A stretch of DNA of 64,000 nt, from positions 42,532,001 to 42,596,000 of the forward strand of contig CM114274.1 in the NCBI GenBank assembly GCA_050084515.1, written 5' to 3'. Origin of the DNA: Blasia pusilla (lineage: Eukaryota > Marchantiophyta > Marchantiopsida > Blasiales). A program made the position numbers and the translations under genes. The first letter of the stretch is position 1, and the number at the start of each line of letters is the position of its first letter. Below, in pieces: positions 22,801-35,100 of this stretch. A model generated the notes under the pieces. It searched no databases. It was not told where the DNA came from and saw nothing but the letters and a program-made list of their open reading frames with translations.

Positions 22801-22965
22801 TATAGATTAAAAGAGATTCCTTCTTGATTTGCAAACATTTCTTTTTTATAAGATAATATTTTTTATTATATTGGAAATTAAAAATATTTGAAAGAAAATT
22901 ACATGTACAATATGATTAATCCTTTCAATATCCTACCCTCTAATTAAATTATTTGTAGATGAATT
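22801..22965 (+). mobile_element. Helitron 5'-end relic, head-to-tail with the large element
   Basis: TATAGATTAAAAGAGATTCC followed by TTCTTGATTTGCAAACA parallels TCTATACTGTTATGGGAGAG plus TGCCTTCTTGATTTCCAAACA at 11377. It begins right after the CGAG of the large Helitron. Its 3' end is not seen. The GC-richer gene island begins about 160 bp further on. Confidence 0.5.
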
Positions 22966-23556
22966 CAGCGGCCAATTGGGGTGAGGAGCGCACTGGCCCC
23001 GGAGGCTCCCTCCCGCCCACGACTGTTTGAAATCGGAGCATTGGGAGTAGAGAGGAGCGCGCATGGATAACAGCACATTCTCGTGCCGGAGTTCAAAAAT
23101 CGTTGATTGGTGGAGTTCGAATTGGCTCGCTTTTGTATCTTCGCACGCGTCTGCCGGACAGAGGAGCGAAGAGGCAAACCTCAAATTGGGCGCCTAGGCG
23201 GACGCGCATGGCGTTCAAATCGAGGCGATCGGCGCTTCCATTGGCGTGAAGAGGCTTAGGCGGTGTGAGGAGGCCCGAGATTCAAGTAGAAATCTGAGGT
23301 TGTGGATTCGTGGTTTGTTGTTGAGCAGTGCGAGCTATATATTAGGCAAATGCGAGGGTAAATTCGGCTGCTTCGGGAGCTCTAGGAGTGGCCAAGGCCA
23401 GAGAAAATCCGGCTGGTGCGTTCGGATGTCTTTTTATAGAGGAAAGTCCAGAGTGAAGGTAACATTGAATTTGAAGCTTTAAGGCAGGGGTATTGGAAAC
23501 TGAAAGGCAATTGAGTCGATGCTTTTGGGGACTGAAGGAAAAGCAAGGGCTAGAGA
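22966..23556. other. Presumed promoter and 5' leader of the trihelix-type gene
   Basis: GC-balanced sequence without a recognised protein. Short frames on both strands (for example 23246-23482 +) look accidental. Confidence 0.35.
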
Positions 23557-24485
23557 ATGTCGAGTTATTCCCAACCGAGATCTCCTGACGATGAGAGAGA
23601 GATCTCCAGCACCGAGGAGGCCGAGTCCAGGAAGATGGAGGGGCCTGTGGACGAGCGAATAAAAACATGGACAGTACCGGAGACCCTAGCCCTTTTGTCG
23701 GCAAAGATGCAGTACGACCATGAAGTGGGAGAGGAGTCCTGCTTCCGAAAGAAGGGAGTGGGATTCTGTGCAATGTGGGAGCGGATCGAGCAGATCTGTA
23801 GCTTAAACTCTGTGCAAAGAACAAGTGATCAGTGCTACAGACGTTGGAAGAGAATAATCTCCTCTTATCACAAGATCAAGAATTGGGAACGGGGGACAGG
23901 AACCACGTTGTACTGGTCGCAGGAGAGGAGGATTACAGGGGCCAGTTTCAATAAAAGCGTATGGGACGCGATGAATACATATCTGTCCGAATATTCTTCC
24001 CTCAAATCTGTTTTGGATACGGATGCTGGTGATAGAAATCATACCGCGCGACCAGTTGACGTTTACTGCCCTCCGGCTGTGGACCATACAGATTCACCTC
24101 CTCTAGCAGATGAACTTTCGGCGCCGCAACTGATACGCTTAGAAGACGGATGGAGTGTTTGCAACATGGACAGAAGAAACGGAAACGAGAAGATCAAGAA
24201 ACAAACACTAACTCACTGATTGCAATTTCAACATCAGCGGATTATGAATCCAACGAGATGAGTACAGAGAAAGCTGCCCGAGATTGGATGCTCGAGGACG
24301 AAGTAGATTCGTACATTAATGAGGCAGTAGCAGCGGACCATACTGACTGGGACTTGGAGGAATGGCTCAATGGCGTATATGACGGAGCCTCGTCGGAAGA
24401 TGGTAACAAAGCAACGACAAGATTAGACGGTCGGCAGTCGGTAGGGGCCTTCTGGAACGAAGTAGCTGTTCCACTCACTTCATGA
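23557..24485 (+). CDS. Trihelix-type (Myb/SANT-like) DNA-binding protein, with a frame break
   Basis: From the ATG at 23557 the first frame gives an acidic leader. Residues about 36-112 then form a trihelix-type domain with spaced tryptophans (TWTVPETLALL, FCAMWERIEQIC, RTSDQCYRRWKRIISSYHKI). This frame runs to 24219. A second frame, open from 24114 and ending at 24485, has QKKRKREDQ, a good nuclear localisation signal, followed by an acidic tail (DWMLEDEVDSY, DWDLEEWLNGVYD). Both frames are open between 24114 and 24219, so a one-base indel, a sequence error or a small intron there would join them. Predicted role: nuclear transcription regulator, inferred from the domain. If translation simply stops at 24219, the product is 220 residues and lacks the signal. 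Confidence 0.65.
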
Positions 24486-27400
24486 TCTTCAACGCATCCA
24501 TACATCGGACTTGATTTAATATGGGTGTGGCCCATAGCGGATCCTGAGAGAAGTAACGACATCTCCTATCCACGAAGCTTTGTATTCACCTTTGGTTTGC
24601 TTTGATTCTCATCTAGAGACCTACATCACAGAATCATCTTAAAATTTCTCAATCACTCAAATAGAGTATACATTCACCTCAAGTGAAGTTCGTTTAATTG
24701 CGGGCTTAAAATCTCCTTCGCACCTGTTCCTTTGCGCCGCTCAGAACTTCCACTGTCAAGCATATGACGTCTAGCACCATGACGGTGTGGTGCATTGGTT
24801 CGGGATTTCGTGAATAGGACAACATTACGAGACACTCATTAAATTTGCACAAAATCTTAAAGATTATCTATGAAAATTGCAACTCCCTCCTGGATAATAT
24901 GCATTCGACCAAGGCTTTAATTATCTCCTTATCCACGTTTCGACGGGCATCTGCAGATGATTGATGACTACTTTACATTTAAGTTTTCGCGCCATTACAT
25001 TAAGCAAGTCCGTACAGCTAAACACTCCCCGTTCCGTGCTTCTCTAGCTTGCTCCACCACCAGCCAGGCTGTTTGGTTCATAAAGAGAAATATAAAACTT
25101 AAATAGAAAATTGGCCGGTTTTCGCCATTACCCCCTCGCCCTAAACCCATCAGGGCGAGGGGGTAAGGGCGAAAACCGGCCTCTAACGACCAATATCACC
25201 AACAGAACTATGGTTACAGAATTATGGTTACTACTGAGTGGGCCCCTAGCTTGGCACGGTGAGCGTCTGATCCCGTATGGGGAATCTATGTAATATTCTT
25301 ACGAGAGATTCGAGCAAGACTGTTTGGACTCGTTCGGAATTAGGTTAGAGAGAACACTTCGCCGGATGGACTCGACGTATCTGTGGGTACTCCAGAAAGA
25401 AAACAATTATGCTAGCACTGTCATTGTCACCGTATATTCTGTAGCTTGGATCAAAATCTTCAAGCGCACCAACATTGAACCTTGAATTAAGACAGCTGTT
25501 CAAAAGTGCGCACTTCTTCTGCACAGGACTCTAGTTTTTGTGGCATCACTGGCCAGACGCTCCTACGAGTTCCATAATGCGCAGTGTGAGCATTCACATA
25601 GCTGCTCGATTTGAACCGCCGTCTGCTAATAAAGCGCTAGCAGCGGATGCGGCGCTGGGTTTCCTGTACTCCCGGAAGTTTATTGTGAACCAGTGCTGGA
25701 ACTTCCCGAGCGTCCTCGCAATAGTCTTGATCTGACTGCAAAACGAAATGTCCCCGGATTTATCCAGTTCCTCACAAACTACCTGTTACGATGAGGGCAG
25801 TCATTGCAAAGAGTGGACAAGGACTTCGCTGAAATCGTCGGTGGCCTCAGAATTACAAATAGAATCAGTGGTATGTACATAAGCTGATCAGTCGAAGATT
25901 TTATACGAATGTGTGTGCACATCTTATGCCGCTGAAAGTAAAGTCTTAATAGAAGGTCTAGTGCATCTTAGGCACTCTCTTCTTCGATTGAGAGGTGATA
26001 TTCGTCGTTGTCGACGATACTCATCTCCAATCCCCACGCCGTTCGACATAGAATTTTGATCGTGAGAAGTTGGTCCCAGGGAGTTCAGCCTGAGATACCG
26101 TAAGCGGACTCGCTCAGCCCACCTGTACTTGCTTGATACCGGTTCGCGGGCCTCATCTGCTGTGAACATTTCACCCGCTTACTGCGAGCGCGCTACAGAG
26201 GTAACTAGCACACATCTCACAGGGAATGCTGAACATCAGACCCGAATTAATCCCTTAAAAATATGATTTCTTTCTTCCGCACGTTGCCATTGGTGCTAAC
26301 TCGTCGGTTTTCAGTTCAGAGGACCTCAATTGGTGTACCGACTTCAGGGCTGTAAACGCTTAGGGTTTTGAGTTGAAGTCACAAGAGACGAGGTCAAGGA
26401 GAGCGATTTAGGCAGGACGCTTACAAATCGAGTGCGGTGAAGCATCCAGCTGTGCGCGCATATCTACTCATCAAGCTTTCATCCACCATTGGCTGCCTGT
26501 ATTTATCGCAAGCTAGGGGACTCGCTGGCCTCCGGTTGTCTTTTTTTAATGATACAGAGACCCCAGTGCTTCGTGGGCGATGAGAGATTTTTAATCGCAC
26601 ATGGATACAGCCAATGACAATACTAGTGTCAGCTCATGAGTCGACAGGAGCTCATGTAAAAATTTGCTACCATTGTGTTCAGTGCTCCTTTATGAAGTCA
26701 GCTACAGGGCCTCCCCGACTCTGTTTACGCTGGCCTGCGCGGACGTAGGTGGATGGATCGGTGTATAAATTCAAATAAAATCTATATTTGATACTCCGAG
26801 TTCGAATTCTTTGCGTTGTTCAGGTATCGAAAGATCCAATTACTGTTCAACTCTTGGATGCAAACGTCTGCACAGATCTGGATCGATGCCGTGATCGAAG
26901 AACCGATTAATGTCACATACACACGCGTAGTGTGTACTAGTACAGCAATGGGCAGCCAAAGTGAAAATTTCTTAGTAGAGCTCTGCTCGCGATCGTGATC
27001 GATCGAGCTAAGTCAATAGTCAGACACCTTCAAGTTCAGAATGAATGTGTTGTTCTTCAAAATGAAATCGCCAAACCCCTAGAAAACTGCGTCGTGTAGG
27101 GCGACTTTATAATTAGTGCCCTCAGTATCTCGGGTTCCAAAACTGACATAGTCATATACATCTCTAGCTACGGCGAAGCAAATAATCATCAGTCGGTGCG
27201 GGAATGGTAAGCGTGAGCATGGGCTGTGGATCGCACGTTTGAGATTACTGGGTAATTGCAGAGGTAGTATGATACATACTTCTAAGTTGGCCTGTCGATT
27301 GATGAAAGCTCACAACTCGACGGTTCTGAGACAACTTGAAATTCTTCAGATCCATGGAGATGTGGAGATCTAGACAGGAGAGGACCGCTGTTCTCAAGTG

Positions 27401-30385
27401 ACGAGACTAGATAGGATCCTGAAAAAATCGAAGTTCTCATGCTCATCGAGCCTCATGCACGCCATTGATTTCAATCCCCTCCCAGTGAAAGTGAGGAGTC
27501 ATGCCGATTGTGCTCCGCATCTCAAACTCTCAAGCTAGGTGAGATTACGAGATCTATCCCAGATCTCTCTCCTTACAATTATATCGTCACTTCTAGAACT
27601 TGGCTCCTACCTCCATCACATATCACCGACATGATCTACATGAAGCGACCATCGCTCCCGGGTGGGCAGCACGAACTATATGCAAAACGCTTGATCGAGA
27701 AACAGTGTCGTCAGAATTGCCTACTGCTCTCAATCTCGAATTTCTGTAAAGACGTGAAAAGAGCATGTTTTGTTGTGCTCGCCCTGATCCGTCGGGAACT
27801 CGTCCCCTTTGTGGGGGACGGGAGCCAAGTGCTCTTTAGAATCCTCCTTTTGACCCCAAGAATAAGCCATCTGCGGGGAACCTGACCTGGAAGCTAAGCA
27901 GTACTGTGGCCTCACTGGAGGTAACAGATGACGACAAAGGCGTCTGCTTTGATCGATGGATCTCGATACCTGTAGGAATTTTAATAGCTCGAGCACGAGA
28001 AGCGGCCCTAGCCTGGACAAGCTGGAAACGTTCACCGATTCGTACCCTGGAGATACCTCGTGAAGCATGCGCAAGCTGAACTGGAACTCCACTCATGGCA
28101 TGCAAATCTGCATGTCTTCGAGTGCACAAGTCAATCGGGTTGTCGGCTTAACTGGCGAGGCATGGGTTTGACCGGGGCCGGAGAGTCCGGACTGTCGAGA
28201 TCACAACAAACGCACTAGGATTCAAGATTATGATATTGTAGATGACAGCCTCGGGCCGCATTTCTAGAGATTTCCGGCGGAGGTTTGAGGTCTAGCCTTT
28301 CGAGATCCCTTACATTTTCTCGCCGCCCGTGTATTGTCGGCCATAAGCGAAAAGATATCCCGCAAGGATCTGTCACGGTTTCTCATGAAGTGCCACGCGC
28401 ACGAGCGCTTTGTTTCGACGTTCGAGTAAAGCGCAGGCTCTGAATTGAGGCCGTCCAGGGTCGAGCTTGTTACCGCCGCGCGCGTCTAGCTGTCGCTACA
28501 GCTCTCGAAGAAGCGGAAACATTCTCACGTGCAGCAGATAATTGTTTCGTCACCTGCGACTGAAGTCGCCATTCCTTCCACTTTAGGCTACCGAGGATCA
28601 CAGCTCGAATAATGGAATCTCCGTGCTGTAAAGTAGAATATATCTGCGAATGTTGATCTATTCCAGATTACCACGTTTAGAAACTATTCACCAAATCCTC
28701 GCATTCGTAGTCAAGTCCCGGACATGTCGCTATCTCTTCTTCGCTCTCTGCCCCACCGTTTGTGTGAACAGTCCCTCGGAATCCACCGCCTTTGAAGGAA
28801 GAAAACTGTATAGGGCCGCAGGAGGCCCGGCACAGCAGGCCAAGTCCCTGGAGAGTCTCTCATATACTTACTTAATGGATTGTTTGGTCAAACTGAGTGA
28901 CGATCGTTTCTCTGAAGACGGGGCGCAATCTGCGACCACTAAAGCAGCTGTCTCTGCGTGGAACGTACGTGCCCGTGTGAAATTACGAACTCACCTTCGC
29001 ATGACGTTGGATTCGTGAGACTGTAGCAGCGACTGTGCTAGCAAATACAAATGTATAATAGAAGTTGACTGTGTTCTCCTCTGAATTGGGGATTCAGAAC
29101 CTTCGGAGATGCTCGTCGATTTCAATTTCAGAGGAGTTTCAGGAAATGAAATGGCAATTACATCACGAATTCCGCGAGCGATATCAATTTTTAAGTCGTC
29201 TCATCATGAGATGGATCCATCTTACCCTCGCCACGACTCTTGAAATTCCGCAAATAGTCTAGTGCGATTCCTGTTTTGCGATTGAGCTTGATATGCGAAT
29301 TGGTCTCGGTCGAGGCGACGTCGACAGGGTTTCCGACCTCGGGCTATAGCCAGCCCAGGGCTATGGCTACCATGAACTCGTGGAGGTATGTAGTAAGAGA
29401 TCTAGATATCTAGGGACGTATGTTCTCGAGGTTCAGGTCTATCGATTAATGATGAGCTCGAGCGTCAGCCGATTGATAGGGCACGACAGTCTGATCTATG
29501 CTTATACGATAATCCCCAAGCGGTAGCGTTTCCTCTTGAGGGGTTGACCTCTTGAATTTTCACGCGGGTGGACATCGGAAAGCTTGGGCAGCTGCCTGGC
29601 TACATCGCCACCTAGCACACGCATGTGCGTCGGTGGAAACCTCTGCCTAAGCCACTCCGCATTCTCATAAATGTAAGTTCTCACACCGATCATTCATCGC
29701 AATCCCACGCTAGTGACAGGGACTCCTCTTCCCCTCAGGGATTTCGGCCTTTTTCAGAACTGCGACTGCTGTTTCTGGGACGGAGGATCTATCTCGTCAC
29801 CTGCATCTCTCGAGTACCAGAACCGACTCTTGTTGCGATCGTCGGGTTTCATTTCGGTACTGTCGAACATTCAATGAGAATCGCAAGTTCGGATGACCTT
29901 TCATCCATCTTGTGGATGATGGCCTCCTGTGCGGAGACTTGGATGTGAGTTTCTCGTGCTAGAGGGTCTTCAAAGGTAGTCGGTAGTCCTTAGCTTTCTA
30001 CCTTGACGAGGCCGAACTTCTCGATCGTCAACATGAGAAATGATTGCGATCCGTTTCACCAGTTCACGAGAATTCTCCGCTCGGAATCGTCGCTTGGAAT
30101 CCTCCGCCTGGAATCGTTTGGTTTCAGGTTGAATCTACTGAAGTTGTTAAAATTCATGTTTTCATTTGATGACAATGCGCCGACAAGTTTGGCAAGAATT
30201 TCTAAAGTCGTCGACCCGGACTCTGGACTCTTGCAGGCTTAATATGGCTCATGAGTGCACGGGCCCGAAAATGAATGCTGTGTCGAGCTATAATTGAGTC
30301 CGGAGTCGTCAGTTGACGCGAGGCGAGCAGCACCGAACAGCGGAGTCAGGGTGGCATCAACTAATCGGATCAGCTCGGAGTTGAA
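24486..30385. other. Gene-poor, GC-balanced intergenic DNA
   Basis: No recognised coding domain in 5.9 kb. Frames such as 27508-27885 (+, 125 codons) and 28650-29018 (+, 122 codons) show no family resemblance and overlap frames on the other strand. Apart from the strong hairpin at 25113-25181, I see no element boundaries. The last part probably holds the RRM gene's promoter and leader. Confidence 0.45.
25113..25181. repeat. 30-bp hairpin with 9-base loop
   Basis: The arms 25113-25142 and 25152-25181 pair at 29 of 30 positions (one A/C difference). The loop is AAACCCATC. The outer end is GGCCGGTTTTCGCC. A TATAAAA motif lies about 20 bp upstream on the plus strand (25091). The stem is GC-rich and very stable. 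It could be a foldback mini-element, a template-switch product, or a small-RNA hairpin. Confidence 0.9.
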
Positions 30386-32188
30386 ATGATGAATTCGACG
30401 ACCCAGCCGATCAATCAGAGCCCGATCGAGACTCTCTTCGGCGACCTGAAGTCCAAGGAGTACCCGAGACTCCGATCGGAGCTCGTGGTCTGCGGCAGCT
30501 GTGACAACTGCACCAGCAGAGAAGGAGGTCAGTGCTGCATTATGGCAGTGATGCAGAAATCCGTCTCTGCCGACGTCGCTGCCAAGCCACCGCCTGCCGG
30601 TCCAGCGAAACGAAGGGTGTCCATGGGTTCCGACGATTGCAATTTGTGGGATCCTGACCATTTCGAGGTGCGGTGTAAGCCGTCTGTGCAGCCGAATCCG
30701 GGAGAAGAAGAAGAAGATCCAGACGGTGGAACCGCATTTGTGGAGTCGCAGAATCGTGAGGATCGTTTTTTGGAAAAGGAGCCGGATCTTATGGAGACTG
30801 AGCTCCAGAACTTGATTCAGTCTGATGTCACGTCGACGAAATTATCCGTCCCTTCCAGAATCCATCCCGCGAGCTCAACCAGCGTCGAAAGGCACAGGAA
30901 GAACAGCGACGTTGAGGCGCAAGCAACAAGAGCTTCCTCCGGTGGCGAGAGCGGTGCTACCAACGAGCGTCAAGAGCATGCGGATCTCGTGAATGGCGAG
31001 GGAGAAGAAGTGCCTAAAGCGCAGGAGGAGTCGCTCTATTCCAGAAGGCTGAGGGTTTTCTCTCGCAAGTCTTCCCTTATCATTCGCAAGCAGCAGCTCT
31101 TCAAAACGAACACAATGAAGTACCGGGCTGATCAAGATGACAACGACATCGACTTCTCCGGGGGCTGCGAGCTCTGGGAGGAGGCCGACGACGAGAGTAA
31201 GCACAGGAAGAAGATGAAAAACGGGCGCGGATCGACGAATGCCTCTTTCTCGAGAGCTTTCTCCAAAAGCATTCGCTGGTCCAGTGTCAAAACGAAGATC
31301 CTCTTCCAATTCCGCCTGAAGGGAGGGCATAGTCCTGACAGCAGGACCATCGCTGTGAAGAACCTGGCAGCCACAGTCACCGATGAAATCCTGCGAGATT
31401 TCTTCGAGCGAGCAGGCCACGGCGCAGTGGCGGGTGTGACGATTACCAGGGACAAAGAAGGGATGTGCGCAGGGTTCGCCTACGTAGAATTCGACTCCGC
31501 TCACGCCGCCAGGAAGGCGCTGCAGAAGAGCGGCAAAAGACTCGAGGAGAAGGTGATCTTTTGTGACATCACCGAGGAGAGACCCACACTCCGAAGCGCC
31601 CACGCACACGCGCGAGCGGCTGCTGCCAAATGCGAAGAAGCACCGGCTGCTTCAACCCCCTTCCCATCTCAGGGAGCTGTCTGTCATGAGTCGCTCGCTG
31701 CTCATCCCACTGACGGCCCTGGCCTAAAGGGCTCTGCCTCTCCCGACCATCATTCTTCCCAGACTGCCGCGCAATCGAGCGACAGTCCGCGCGGGGATCA
31801 TCCGGGCGAGGTTGCTTCCAACGTCAGCCCTACGAAGGATGTCAGCGATGAGTCTGCGCAATTTTCACCCAGAAAAGCCACCATCGCCAACTCGGAAGGT
31901 CCTGTTAAGAAATCGATGGGTTATTCGTTCTCCGTCAACTTCAGACGACGCGGTCAGTCTCTTGCGGTCGCTGCTTCGGGAGATCAGGGCTCCCAAGAAG
32001 AAAAGAAATGGCCGTGGGGGAGGTTGCGGCGCAAGGGCACGCCTTCGACGAGGATCTGGTGGCCATGGAACAAGCGATCCCGATGGCATTTGTGGCACAT
32101 CGGATCCAACCTCTCCGTCCACTGGGGTCGAGGCAGTCGTCGGACCGGGTCTTTTCGAAGCGAGGGTCCGGACGGACCCGCGGGTTAG
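30386..32188 (+). CDS. Single-RRM RNA-binding protein, 600 residues
   Basis: Long uninterrupted frame starting at tandem ATGs (30386 and 30389). One RNA recognition motif spans about residues 318-394, with an RNP2-like segment (TIAVKNLA) and an RNP1-like segment (CAGFAYVEF). Around it the chain is disordered: an N-terminal Cys cluster (VVCGSCDNCTSREGGQCC, residues ~33-50), acidic runs (NPGEEEEDPDGG), a basic patch (SKHRKKMKNGRG), a Ser/Pro/His-rich linker and a Trp-rich basic tail (EEKKWPWGRLRRK, IWWPWNKRSRWHLW). Such an architecture suits a nuclear or chloroplast RNA-processing factor, but the RRM alone does not define a role. No intron is needed. Reading frames of up to 244 codons on the opposite strand are its shadow. 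The exact family is not recognised. Confidence 0.75.
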   Translation: MMNSTTQPINQSPIETLFGDLKSKEYPRLRSELVVCGSCDNCTSREGGQCCIMAVMQKSVSADVAAKPPPAGPAKRRVSMGSDDCNLWDPDHFEVRCKPSVQPNPGEEEEDPDGGTAFVESQNREDRFLEKEPDLMETELQNLIQSDVTSTKLSVPSRIHPASSTSVERHRKNSDVEAQATRASSGGESGATNERQEHADLVNGEGEEVPKAQEESLYSRRLRVFSRKSSLIIRKQQLFKTNTMKYRADQDDNDIDFSGGCELWEEADDESKHRKKMKNGRGSTNASFSRAFSKSIRWSSVKTKILFQFRLKGGHSPDSRTIAVKNLAATVTDEILRDFFERAGHGAVAGVTITRDKEGMCAGFAYVEFDSAHAARKALQKSGKRLEEKVIFCDITEERPTLRSAHAHARAAAAKCEEAPAASTPFPSQGAVCHESLAAHPTDGPGLKGSASPDHHSSQTAAQSSDSPRGDHPGEVASNVSPTKDVSDESAQFSPRKATIANSEGPVKKSMGYSFSVNFRRRGQSLAVAASGDQGSQEEKKWPWGRLRRKGTPSTRIWWPWNKRSRWHLWHIGSNLSVHWGRGSRRTGSFRSEGPDGPAG

Positions 32189-35100
32189 AATTCAATCAAA
32201 TCCACCTCGATCATGACATTGTTCATTAATGAATTCGACCTCCCACTTTCTTCCCTCCGCAGTAAATAACTTCCTCAATGCTCCATAGCCAGCCACCTAT
32301 GTTTCAAATTGATGTCTGAACCTGTCCCAAAAGTTCTCTGTAACGATGCTCACTTCCCCAGCAGGGTCACGGATCTGAAGCTCGGGGCGGTCGATCGATC
32401 AATCAGGAAGTCTAATTCGAAGTACAGTTAAGTGTACAGCTACAACACACGGATCTAACCGTTAGGAGCAGAAAGTTGGCACCGAGATTTCCCTCTGGAT
32501 TACGTGGGTTCATGAAATCGAAATAACGCTTTATGCGTTCAGGCGGAGGGATCGATCGGCTTCTGGTGGTGGAAATCCTCGAGTCAGAACTGGTGCAGAT
32601 TTCTCCGTCTCGGTCCTCGTGAACTCCCCGAGCCTATAGAAGAGCCGAGGGGCTTCAACATGTCGCATCTGGTCGACTCTCCTACATGCGTGCTCCTCAA
32701 CTCGGTCGAGGCTTGACCGAGGAGTTCGGAGCCGACACTGGCAAATACGGCTCCCACGAGATCCTTGTTCCCGTTTGACTTAACCAAAGAGGACGCGGTG
32801 CGTCTGTTTCCCATCCTTCCAATTGCCACACCTTGTTCATTCTTTGCAGCCATTCTCGTCGATCCGACACGAACCCGGGAAGACGCACGCCATCGAGCGC
32901 GTACCTGTCTGTACCTAGGAGCTATGAAAGGTACGAGTAGCCAGCTAACTAGCTGCTCTAAAATCTGCTAGGTTGTTATATAATACTTATTACTGTAAGA
33001 TTTCTTGGGGACGTAGGTAGATCTACAAGTTTATCACATCATGTTTCAATTTTCATCACAGTAAATTGGAAATGTTTGAATTTAACGAGCTGCTTGCTTG
33101 GGCTGCGTCGAGTTGTCGAATTGTAAACGTCGACTGTTGGGTTTCACGAGCTACATATTTGAAGTGCGAGGTTTGCAGTTCATTGTAATGGCCAGAGTGT
33201 TCATCGATGCATAAGTCGTGTGAAATTCTCTCTCAACTGTCGATCTCGTCCGAGTTGCTTCCGAAGGTCTCCTCTGAATCGGAAGCCAACCGATCCCCGA
33301 GTTATGATGGTGAAGACATTCAAAAATCGGAAGAGGCAACAAAAAGTCAAACTTGTTGAAAGTAGTCCTGACTGCTTAGAATCTTGAGAGAGAACTGTCA
33401 GTGGCAAGAAATCAGTGTCCCCACGCCACCGCTGAAATCACCCGTCAGGAAATCATAGCCGCATATATTCCGCAGGATGATGCCAACCTGCCATCCCGGC
33501 GACCAGCATTTGTACGAACATGAACACCTCCGCACATGCAGGCCCATTGCAACCGGTCAGTTCGTCAGTCTGCGAAGAATTTAAACGTGCGCATCAATGC
33601 GTTTCACTCGCTCCAATAGCAACACCGAAATCACTCGCGGTACAATACAAATTGCACACGGACGAAAGTGGAAGTCACTAAGACTTCTGAATCAAGTTCC
33701 GCAGTGAAACATGCCGCTTTGCATGGAAACGATAATGATCATGTCCCACCGGCCCAGATTGTTGCCATAGATTACTCGTTCGTTGGCCCCACAGCCCGAC
33801 ATGGGGTAGTGGTAGGAGAGGTTGGTCTTAGACCATGGGGCACTTTCATATGTCACCGCCATCTTCGGAAGCGCCACACCGCAATACATGGCACCGCAAA
33901 TGGCAAAATGCCAACCCACAGAGATGATGATATTGAACCCCCCGGAATCGATTTGTAGCTAGCTCAGGCGATGATGAATCACGGACCTCCAGCGACTACT
34001 TAAAGGAATGCCAGCGGTAATTGCGTTCATGCTTTCAAGAAAGTTCCGTCTTCGGATGATCACGACGCGACAAACTAGTAAATTAATGAAGCTGCGATTT
34101 CAGCGCATGTGCACATGGAAAGCCCAGTCTGACCTGTAAACCTCACGAATGCTGGACTGACAGAAAAAAACGTAGACAGCGGTAGCGATGGGCCTTGGAG
34201 TCGGACAAGAATCCTACAACTTGGCGCACATGCCAAGGTTCCCGGCATCCATCACACCCTGAAAGCACCGCGTCAAGGGGTGAGTACTTGTGTGAACTCC
34301 GCTGGAGGTAGTCATGGGCCAAGTTTTTTCGGATCGGTGGCTACAGCGCAGTGTCCGGAAGCATTCCAAAACACGATGGGCAACATCCTCAATGTCCGCA
34401 ACTGTATCGATGTCTCTGAGGGGATTTCATGTCAGCATATCCCGATTGACTTTCGCGCTACAAATGCGTGTATACATCTATCCCGACATGCTATGGAGTC
34501 CTCCACCCTGTCGGGGGAGCTCAGTCTGACGTCGACAGGCGTTTAAGCGGCGCTTTCCCAGGCTCCAATGTGGACATTCGTGCACATGCCATCCTCACGA
34601 AAAGCAGCGGTCTGCTGGATCCAAGCTACAGGCGCAGTATTCATCTTCCTGTGAATTCGTGCGAGCGCACATCGATCGCTGCCTTGCAACCGCAACTCCA
34701 CCGCAGCTTCAATGCTCAAGATTGTCTCGACAAGAGCTCAATACGGAATTCTCATCAGGGTTGGAACAGACGGCAAGCAACCAAAGGAGGCCTTCGCGTA
34801 CGGCCATCTCTGTATGTAGTACTTCTTCATGTCCCCACGCTTCCAACAGAAACTGTGACCGACTTTTCAAACTTCCCTGTGTACGAATCCCGCAGGCCTA
34901 CATCGGAGAATTCTGCGAGTCTGCAGTGCTTACGTACTTACGTGTTTGCCACCTCGATCACATGTTTCTCGAGTGACGATTCACGAATCTCGCGAATAGC
35001 CGCGTCTGAAACAGGAAAGCCTCATATCGTGAACTGCGGCTTCTGCATCCATCGACATGGAATCAGTTCGAACTCGCAACTTTGCCTGCGTCGCGCCGCA

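Noticed and set aside
30875-31609. 244-codon minus-strand frame
   Set aside because: It is antisense to the RRM gene, which has the better domain evidence; shadow of GC-rich codon use.
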